Assembly: GCA_029255685.2 (NCBI GenBank)
Contig: CM055317.2
Coordinates: 75,567,460-75,631,459 of the forward strand
DNA: 64,000 nt
From: Silene conica
Lineage: Eukaryota > Streptophyta > Magnoliopsida > Caryophyllales > Caryophyllaceae
Direction: 5' to 3'
Shown here: positions 57,202 through 64,000 of the stretch, piece by piece
Numbering within the stretch: position 1 is the first letter of the stretch
How the letters are laid out: each line of letters starts with the position of its first letter
Translations under genes and position numbers: made by a program
Notes under the pieces: generated by a model
Databases searched by the model: none
Told to the model about the DNA's origin: nothing
What the model saw: only the letters and a program-made list of their open reading frames with translations

Positions 57202-57872
57202 TCACTGTCGCTGTTCTCCTGCGGCTTTTGTTGGGTCAACCCCTACACTCTTTAGAGATTCCACTCGGCCGTCCCTGCATTCACGTTATCATGTACATAC
57301 AAGGTATGAGTGTATGACATAGAGGGTAGAGGACTAGAGGGATAATCAATTTCGTAGCCAAATGAGCGTTCCTTCCAAAAAAGCTGTATTAGGGAGTACT
57401 TAACAAGGAACGACCATGCATGGTGTATTCGTGTAATATAGTAATCAAGACAAAAGACGTACTTAACGAGAGTATTGCCATGAATGGGATCATCCACAGG
57501 AGTCTGAAACTCTTGAACATTAGCAACCTTCCTAAACAGAGACTTCTTGATGAAATTCTCAGACTCCTGCGCCACACGCTCAGGTTCCGACACTTCAGGC
57601 ACCGTCTCTCTACGGCTCTTCTTAACCACCACGGCCGGAGCATGCATAAACTGCTGCTTCGCCGTGTGTAGACCTAACACAACTGCAAGCGATATCATCC
57701 CCAACGCTACGTAAACTGGAGTGTACGCACCTCGGGCTTTTCCTTTGTTGCCCATTTCTTCTCCTCCTGTTGTTGAAGCGTACGCCTTCATTTTTGGAAT
57801 GGATGTTGGTTTTGTGCCAATGCTGCGGCTTCCACTTCTCAGTAACTCACTCATCTTCTTCATATTCTTCAT
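57202..57872 (-). CDS. Small single-pass membrane protein, B12D/MLRQ-like paralogue (2 exons, 160 aa)
   Basis: Exon 1 is 57872-57463, ending at a GTACGT donor in phase 2; exon 2 is 57274-57202, after an AATGCAG acceptor, ending TGA. The spliced frame is 483 nt. A basic N-terminal stretch (MKNMKKMSELLRSGSRSIG), which could be an organelle-targeting sequence, precedes the single helix AYTPVYVALGMISLAVVLGL. Then come APAVVVKKSRRETVPEVSEP and NFIKKSLFRKVANVQEFQTP. Exon 2 gives VESLKSVGVDPTKAAGE. Intron position, phase and donor match the 26633-27334 gene, so the two are paralogues. B12D-like assignment and a mitochondrial location are inference. Three in-frame ATGs lie at the start; the first is used. 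Confidence 0.83.
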
Positions 57873-58890
57873 CTGTTCATGCTTAGTATGTTAGGTGCTA
57901 GAATCTGAAGTATTTGCTAAAATAGGGTTGAAAACCAAACTATTTACCAAAGTAACGCTAATTTCAAACTATTTACCGAAAAGGGGTCCACCACATCAAT
58001 TCCAATTTTTTTAATTTTTTAATTTTTTTTTCAGAAATTCAAGACTGGGAACTGGGAAACAGCGACATGTTGCTTGTGTGTTTCGATATTTGTCGAGCTA
58101 ACTCGTCAAAAATCCGACCACCAAATAATAAAATACAACCACCATTCTCATCTACCCACTTCCCTTATCCCTTATCGTATTCGAATTGTTGTTTGAGCTA
58201 TTTGTTCAATGGTTTGAGCAAAAAACGACTCCTAATATTGCCGTTCACAGACAACTTCGATATCAAAATATTGAGAAACAGGTCTCTTACGGATAGTATT
58301 TGACCCGTCGTAAACCTGTGACGGATACATAAGGTAGACTTGTTGTTTTGACAAAAGTACATTAGATTATTAGTAATAAGTCTTAAAACTTAAACCAAAA
58401 TGTTTGTCTAAAAACACCAATAATCTTACCATTAGCAAATACTACAACCATTTGATAAAAGTGATTAGAGAAATTACCAAAACTGCCCTTAACGCCATGA
58501 CAGTAGCTGTAGCTGTAGCTTCACAAAATGTAAAATCGATTCACCGATTTTGCTTACAAAATGTTGATTGTATTTCCTTAGAGAGGATTGATAGTTTAAA
58601 GTTGAAAGGCTCAATTTTAGGTACCCTTAATTTTAAGGATTGTCTTGCTTACTGTGGGCTTGTAAAATGTGAAGCATATGTCTGTCTGCCACGTATCGTG
58701 TCACAACGCAACGTGTCTAATGTCTAGCTGCGTGCGCCACTACACCGTCTTAACAAGGCCTGGGCATTGCACATCTCATTTTGTTCACAAATACTACGGA
58801 GTAGTACTTATTTAAGCGATTTCCGTTTTATTCTTACAGCGGACTACTCCGTATATAATAAACTGTTTCTATAGATATATATATCTTAAG
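57873..58890. other. Upstream region and MITE fragments, no gene seen
   Basis: At about 57915-58005 the text (TTTACCGAAAAGGGGTCCAC) resembles the inverted-repeat arm of the 37368-38398 element. At 58280-58325 it resembles the 29165-29372 element. Neither is complete. Confidence 0.45.
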
Positions 58891-59381
58891 TAGCACGAAC
58901 ACTTCTCCTAATGAACCGTACCGTGTCCGACACCGACACTCCACGGACACACGCCGAAATGTGTCCAACATCTAAACAGCCGTGTCTAACTTTCTACATT
59001 TATTTGGGCACGTATCCATGGTATTTGAGCCGTGTCCGACGCGTGTCCATGGTATTTGAGCCGTGTCCGCCGCGTGTCCACGATATATGGTTATCATTTG
59101 CGGTGAATGATGTTCTTGAAATGAGAAATGCGTTATCGAAAAAGATCAATTAGAATATTGATTCGGATGAGGAATGAAAATAAATTTCTTATCAAGGGCA
59201 AGTTTTACATTCACTTATTTAAAATTAATATCAAATACTTTTACAAAAATAAAATCAAAGATTTATAACTATAACATGTATATTTTATTAAATTTAAATG
59301 CCGTGTCCCGTGTCCTAAATTTCATGGCTTGCCGTGTCCCGTGTCCGTGTCGTGTCCGTGTCCGTGTCCGTTTTGGTGCTA
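58891..59381. mobile_element. MITE-like element with GTGTCC-rich ends
   Basis: The left end reads TAGCACGAACAC and the right end, inverted, TAGCACCAAAACGGACAC. CCGTGTCC and its variants are repeated at both ends (58920-59080 and 59300-59370). Form and size recall a hAT-type MITE, but no target duplication was found. Confidence 0.5.
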
Positions 59382-59949
59382 CCTAGTATAAATCTACTGC
59401 TCTTTTTTATACTCTTTTTTTTTTTGTCTTATTTCTTATTTGACTTCTCTTAATTTAATACGGATATATATATATCTTAAAAGAGATTTAGGCTCTCTTC
59501 TTTTAGCCTTGATTTCAGCTCATTTCGATTTTGCTTAGCTTTATTCCGTTAAGTTTTATTTACCTTCAATCAATTATACTCAGTTAACTTTTTTGACAAA
59601 ATTAACTTTTAATTCAACTAAATTCAATTGAGTTCAGTTTCACTCAATTTAGTTCAATTAAACTCTACTCCATTTAATTTAATTTAGCTCGTCTCAACCG
59701 AAAAGAACATTATTTTATTATATTTTATTTGTTTTATAGGTCCGGCGTAATTTTTTGCCAAAAATGATTTTATATTTAGGATATTTATAAAACACTATTT
59801 CAACTAGTGTTTTCGAAAAAAAAAAACGCTAAACAAAATGCGTTTTATGTAGCTATTAAATATTTTAATGCATGTAATTTTGATAATAAATACAAGAACA
59901 AAATTATAAAAAAATTGAAAAAGAGTGGACAACACCTAAAGTCTACAAG

Positions 59950-60905
59950 TAGGGATATCAATGGATCTAGGATTCGGTCCCGGTCAGATCGGGATCCACT
60001 ACTTTTAAGACGAATTCGGATTTAGATCCTCCTACGCAGATCCTAAGGGATCCAAGTCCGACCCTTGACGCGTTTTCATAGTAAAAACATGAAATTTTAC
60101 ATCTTAATTATTTTTGTTTCTTAATTTGTGTTTAAAATACTTGGTCATTGATAATTACTACTTATAATATTTAGTTGAATATAATTGTCACTCGGAAAAT
60201 AGATATCAATAGTGTTATGCCTAGGGCTGTTAATGAGACGAGACAGCTCGCGAGCAACTCGAGACGGCTCGGTCAAAGCTCGGCTCGTGTTCGCTCGACT
60301 CGAGCTCGGGCTCGACTCGAGAGCTTAACGAGTCAGGCCGAGCAAAGGCTGGCTCGACTCGAAAAGCTCGCGAGCGGCTCGAACATTTGAGATTACATAA
60401 AATATTAATCATATTTTATAAAAATATTTTATCGTTATAATATCTTTGTATCATATATATCAAATATCTTGTTGATTTGCTAAACAATTTTACGTAAAAT
60501 CTTCATACCTTGTTATTGAAAATATCGGAAGAAAAAAAATTAAAAAATAAACAATTTTATATAAGTTCGATTTGGCTCGAGCTCGTGTTAAAACTCACAA
60601 GCTTTGTAACGAGCGCATTTTTTTCAAGCTCGGGTAAGATCGGCTCGAGCTCGAGTTCGGGTTTTGGTAATCGAGCACGAGCCGAGCAAGGCTAAGCTCG
60701 AGCTCGGTTCGGCTTGTTAATTAACACCCCTACTTATGCCTCATGAGCTTTTTAATAATGTGTGGGCTAGAAACTTGGATCCGTTGAATTCGGATTTGGA
60801 TCTCACATATTTGACACGTTGTCGGATATGAATTTAGCGTATACAATGCGGATCTGGAGTTGGATCCTACTGGACCGGGTCCATATCCGGCCCGTTGCTA
60901 TCCTA
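59950..60905. mobile_element. hAT-type MITE, outer element (interrupted)
   Basis: Ends TAGGGATATCAA and, inverted, TAGGATAGCAACG. The 8-bp target duplications TCTACAAG (59942-59949) and CCTACAAG (60906-60913) differ at one base. Both flanks carry GGATC/GATCC and GGTCC-type short palindromes. The interior is interrupted by another hAT-type MITE. Confidence 0.82.
60222..60732. mobile_element. hAT-type MITE nested in the outer one
   Basis: Ends TAGGGCTGTTAAT and, inverted, TAGGGGTGTTAAT. Target duplications GTTATGCC (60214-60221) and CTTATGCC (60733-60740) differ at one base. Both flanks are dense in GCTCGAG/CTCGAGC and GGCTCG motifs. Confidence 0.87.
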
Positions 60906-61142
60906 CCTACAAGATATAATGGGTGATGGGGCTAGTAGGGACGCTCAACTTTGCTGAAAAATAAATTACTCGGAAATTTTTAACAAAATTTAGACGTGCA
61001 TTACTTGTCTGTCCCGTTGAAATTCTATGCTCCCTCTAATCGTAAATCCTTTGCATCACCAGTAAATGGGAGCAGGGTCTTGTAGCGGATACAGGTCAGT
61101 TTGAGTCCAAAATGCGAAGTATATATACTACGGAGTATATAG

Positions 61143-61183
61143 CTTTGGAGTTTGGAGTTTGGAGTTTGGAGTTTGGAGTTTGG
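61143..61183. repeat. (TTTGGAG)n minisatellite, ~6 copies
   Basis: Perfect 7-bp repeats. The next bases (TGGATATAATATAACACG) may be the start of the copia LTR. Confidence 0.92.
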
Positions 61184-61409
61184 ATATAATATAACACGAG
61201 ATCCCTTGCTCTCACAAGGAAACAAAGAGCCGTTACACAAATAATATGCAATCCCCATATTCTTGGCATAATATAAGCATGTATATATTTTATATATTCT
61301 TTCCATATGCAAGCCTTTGTATATCTTTATATATAGCTCTTACCTTAGTTTGTAATACACAAGTTGGAATTTGAATAAATAAGAGAATTCCCATATATTG
61401 CGATTTACA
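61182..61409 (+). repeat. Probable 5' LTR of the right-edge copia element
   Basis: The LTR must end at the CA of TTTACA (61409), just before the primer site. A TATA-like TTATATATAGCTC lies near 61328. The start is a guess at TGGATATAATATAACACG; the other LTR is outside the window, so it cannot be checked here. Confidence 0.5.
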
Positions 61410-61411
61410 TT

Positions 61412-61421
61412 ATGGTATCAG
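61412..61421 (+). promoter_or_regulatory. Primer binding site, tRNA-iMet-like
   Basis: TGGTATCAGT, two bases after the LTR end, matches the common copia primer site TGGTATCAGA at nine of ten bases. Confidence 0.75.
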
Positions 61422-61491
61422 TTTTTAGGTTATTTCGATCCTAATTTCGACTTCGAAACAACTTCTGCCGTCGTGCTCTACTTTCGTTCCA

Positions 61492-64000
61492 ATGACAAAC
61501 TCAGAAAAATCTCCCGACAAACACCACGACACAAAAACACCACCCTCGTTTTCGATTGCTCCGGTCGAAAATCCCGGAGCCAATATCACACAAACTCTTC
61601 TTAATGGGAATAACTACGACGAATGGTGTCGAACGTTTCGCCTGGCGCTCCTTGCCAAAGGCAAACTCGACTACATTGATGGCACTATTTCCAAACCCTC
61701 TGCCACCGATCCCGATTACAAAACTTGGCGATCTGCTAACGCCTTGGTGTCCGCCTGGATCTACAATTCAATTATTCCGGACCTCCGCTCTTCCATCACG
61801 CTCCCCGACGACGCCACTCAGTTATGGGTGGACATCAAACAGCGATTTACTCTGGTAAACGATGCTCACATTTTTCAATTAGAAAGTGACATAATTGCGT
61901 GTAAACAGGGTCCCACGGAGTCCATCATGGCCTACTATGGCCGTCTTAAGCGGTTATGGGATGATTATTTGGAGAGCGATGCTCTGCCTCCGTGTAATTG
62001 TAACCCGTGTCCGTGCAATTTACTCAAATCCCTGCTTCGCCGTCAAGAAAAAAACGCGTTCGATCTTTCCTCATGGGCCTTGATGCCAGGTATAGTGTTC
62101 TTCGTTCTCATATTTTGGGGACTGACCCCTTACCTTCGCTCAATCAAATTTATAGTCGCCTTCAACACGAGGAAGGCATGCGTCACACCCTTGAGACCCA
62201 TACGCCTGACTCTCGTCCCGAACCCATGGCTTACGCCACCTCTGTTACTCCATACGCCAAACGCACCAACGGGGGGGGGGGGGGGGGGCTCGAATCAAAC
62301 CCGGGGTTCTACTCTGTCTACACGCAATGACCCTTCGAAACCTACCTGTCTCGCGTGTAATCGGTCTGGCCACACTTTCAAAACTTGCTTCCGGGTTACG
62401 GGCAATTTCCCGGATTGGTGGGGGGATCGACCTCGAGATCGTATTATTTTGCCATCCGACGCTACTGATCTTAGTCAAGCCACTCTTATCCCGGATGACC
62501 GTTCCAAGTCTAAGCGTCCAATTAGCAATCCTCGGGCCCATATGGTTGCTCAATCCAGTAACCCTCCTGCCTCGGCCGCGTCTTTCGATAAAGTCGACCT
62601 TAATTCACTTACCACGGAGGATCTTGCTGTTCTTTCGAAACTCCTGCATTCTCATCAGCAAACCCCGGCCTCGGAACAAATGAATGGTAATCTCCCTCTC
62701 TCCTCTTGGATTATTGACACTGGGGCATCCCATCACATGTCGGGATGCCTCTCGCATTTCCATAATATTCGCACTATTTCGCCTCTCTCTGTAGGTCTGC
62801 CCAATGGAGAACGCACCTGTGCCACGCAATGTGGCGACGTTATTTTGTCACCTCGACTCATCCTCAAGGATGTCCTTTTTGCCGCTAATTTACATTGTCA
62901 TTTAATTTCCGTATCTAGCTTACTTTGTGATGACTGCCTCACTATACAATTTTCTCATAAATTGTGTTTGATTCAGGACCGTTCCTCGAGACTGGTGATT
63001 GGTGCGGGTGAGCAAAGTGAGGGCCTATATCGACTTAAAGCGGTTCGTGGTTTCGATGCTCACGCCCTTGTGGTGAGCAAGCCTGACCCTACCGAACTTT
63101 GGCATCGGCGTTTGGGACACCCATCTACCGACATATCTCGTTTTTTGCCTTCGTCTATTTCCATTTCTCGTACTATTTCTACTTTTCATAGTAAAACTTG
63201 TGAGATTTGCCTCCGTGCTAAGCAAACTCGTGCTTCTTTTCCTTTAAGTCAACATACTGCCAGTTCTGTTTTTGAGTTAATTCATTGCGACCTTTGGGGC
63301 CCTTACTCCGAAAATGGCTCCTGTGGTTCTACTTTTTTCCTAACTATCGTCGACGATTTTTCACGGTCTACTTGGGTTTATTTATTACGTCACAAAAACG
63401 AAACCCGTCAAAAAATTATGAATTTTTTTGCTATGGTAGAGCGTCAATTTAATATGAAAGTGAAATGCTTACGTTCCGAAAACGGAACCGAGTTTACTTG
63501 CCTTCGCTCTTTTTTTAATGAACATGGCGTTATTTTTCAAACTTCTAATGTTGATACGCCTCAACAGAACGGACGCGTTGAACGGAAACACCGTCACATT
63601 TTAAATGTCGCTAGAGCTCTTTTATTTCAGGCTTCTTTACCTACCTTTTTATGGGGTGAATGTGTGCTAACCGCGGTCTATCTTATCAACCGGACGCCCT
63701 CCAATCTTTTACACGGTAAAACCCCCTATGAACTCCTTTTCAACGTTCCTCCTCCTATGGATCATATCCGTATTTTTGAGTGTCTCGCTTATGCAAAAAC
63801 TATAAATCGTAATCGTGATAAATTTGCCTCTCGAAGCCGGAAATGTGTGTTCATCGGGTACCCATTTGGTAAAAAGGGTTGGCGGCTTTATGATCTTGAC
63901 TCGGGTTCCTACTTTGATTCCCGCGACGTTGTTTTCGTTGAAGACTCATTTCCCTTCTCCACCCTTAACCTTCACGACAGCCCCCAGTCCCTGCCCTCTG
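61492..64000 (+). CDS. Ty1/copia Gag-Pol, partial (runs off the window)
   Basis: From the ATG at 61492 the frame stays open for 2509 bases to the window edge. Gag begins with a UBN2/copia-type segment (LLNGNNYDEWCRTFRLAL) and includes SIMAYYGRLKRLWDDY. The CCHC knuckle (CLACNRSGHTFKTC) is at about 62347. Protease follows (WIIDTGASHHMSG, about 62707), then the GAG-pre-integrase finger (HRRLGHPS, CEICLRAKQ) and integrase (IHCDLWGPY, TIVDDFSRSTWVY, DTPQQNGRVERKH). RT and RNase H lie beyond the edge. Between about 62050 and 62288 the familiar Gag sequence (MGLDARYSVLRSHILGTDPL) sits in another register, entered at a 7-A run and left at an 18-G run, so about 75 codons of this frame are scrambled. 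This is a mutation or an assembly error. Confidence 0.9.
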   Translation, partial: MTNSEKSPDKHHDTKTPPSFSIAPVENPGANITQTLLNGNNYDEWCRTFRLALLAKGKLDYIDGTISKPSATDPDYKTWRSANALVSAWIYNSIIPDLRSSITLPDDATQLWVDIKQRFTLVNDAHIFQLESDIIACKQGPTESIMAYYGRLKRLWDDYLESDALPPCNCNPCPCNLLKSLLRRQEKNAFDLSSWALMPGIVFFVLIFWGLTPYLRSIKFIVAFNTRKACVTPLRPIRLTLVPNPWLTPPLLLHTPNAPTGGGGGGSNQTRGSTLSTRNDPSKPTCLACNRSGHTFKTCFRVTGNFPDWWGDRPRDRIILPSDATDLSQATLIPDDRSKSKRPISNPRAHMVAQSSNPPASAASFDKVDLNSLTTEDLAVLSKLLHSHQQTPASEQMNGNLPLSSWIIDTGASHHMSGCLSHFHNIRTISPLSVGLPNGERTCATQCGDVILSPRLILKDVLFAANLHCHLISVSSLLCDDCLTIQFSHKLCLIQDRSSRLVIGAGEQSEGLYRLKAVRGFDAHALVVSKPDPTELWHRRLGHPSTDISRFLPSSISISRTISTFHSKTCEICLRAKQTRASFPLSQHTASSVFELIHCDLWGPYSENGSCGSTFFLTIVDDFSRSTWVYLLRHKNETRQKIMNFFAMVERQFNMKVKCLRSENGTEFTCLRSFFNEHGVIFQTSNVDTPQQNGRVERKHRHILNVARALLFQASLPTFLWGECVLTAVYLINRTPSNLLHGKTPYELLFNVPPPMDHIRIFECLAYAKTINRNRDKFASRSRKCVFIGYPFGKKGWRLYDLDSGSYFDSRDVVFVEDSFPFSTLNLHDSPQSLPS
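62271..62288 (+). repeat. G18 homopolymer in copia Gag
   Basis: Eighteen consecutive G. Its length decides whether the reading frame before and after it agrees. Such runs are prone to sequencing error and slippage. Confidence 0.95.

Noticed and set aside
60175..60390. 71-aa frame rich in R, S and A
   Set aside because: Translation of the GCTCGAG-rich MITE end.
62327..62683. 118-aa plus-strand frame
   Set aside because: Out-of-register shadow of the copia Gag-Pol frame, which carries the CCHC knuckle here.

Overview
The window is nuclear DNA of a higher plant, most likely a eudicot; I cannot fix the genus. The evidence is a calnexin with plant-type length and domains spread over six exons with GT-AG introns, plant LTR-retrotransposon hallmarks (primer sites for tRNA-Asp and initiator tRNA-Met), and an AT-rich background packed with Mutator-like, hAT, Harbinger, Stowaway and Helitron-type elements. 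Only about 7 kb is ordinary host gene space.

Host genes: (1) a complete calnexin gene on the minus strand (1902-5911, 535 aa after splicing); (2) two paralogous two-exon genes for small single-pass membrane proteins, on the minus strand at 26633-27334 (141 aa) and 57202-57872 (160 aa), whose short second exons can be found by splice logic and share a C-terminal motif; (3) at the left edge, two exon-like pieces of a receptor-like kinase (218-641).

Mobile DNA: 8464-23291 is a tandem LTR-internal-LTR-internal-LTR array of a non-autonomous Ty3/gypsy-type element that encodes only Gag, with one CAACC target duplication around the whole array. 25297-26381 and 37368-38398 are Mutator-type elements with perfect 9-bp target duplications; the second carries an F-box gene fragment. 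29705-35241 is a 5.5-kb Mutator-like element whose transposase (FAR1/WRKY-GCM1 zinc finger, DDE, SWIM) is fused to an OTU-type cysteine protease domain, has a convergent small second gene and GGACGTG-rich subterminal arrays, and was broken by a 628-bp hAT-type MITE. 38431-45652 is rich in Helitron termini, MITEs and inverted repeats. 45839-55218 is a small TRIM-like element whose LTR was invaded by an 8.4-kb Ty1/copia element with identical-looking LTRs. 59950-60905 is a hAT-type MITE nested in another. A second Ty1/copia element (about 61.2 kb onward) runs off the right edge.

The observations I rate highest are the transposase-OTU fusion element with its convergent second gene; a hairpin-plus-purine-box module repeated three times per unit in the tandem array, with different stem sequences that keep pairing; the nested transposons with readable target duplications; and the paralogous membrane-protein pair. 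All coordinates and repeat matches were read by eye, with no database search.
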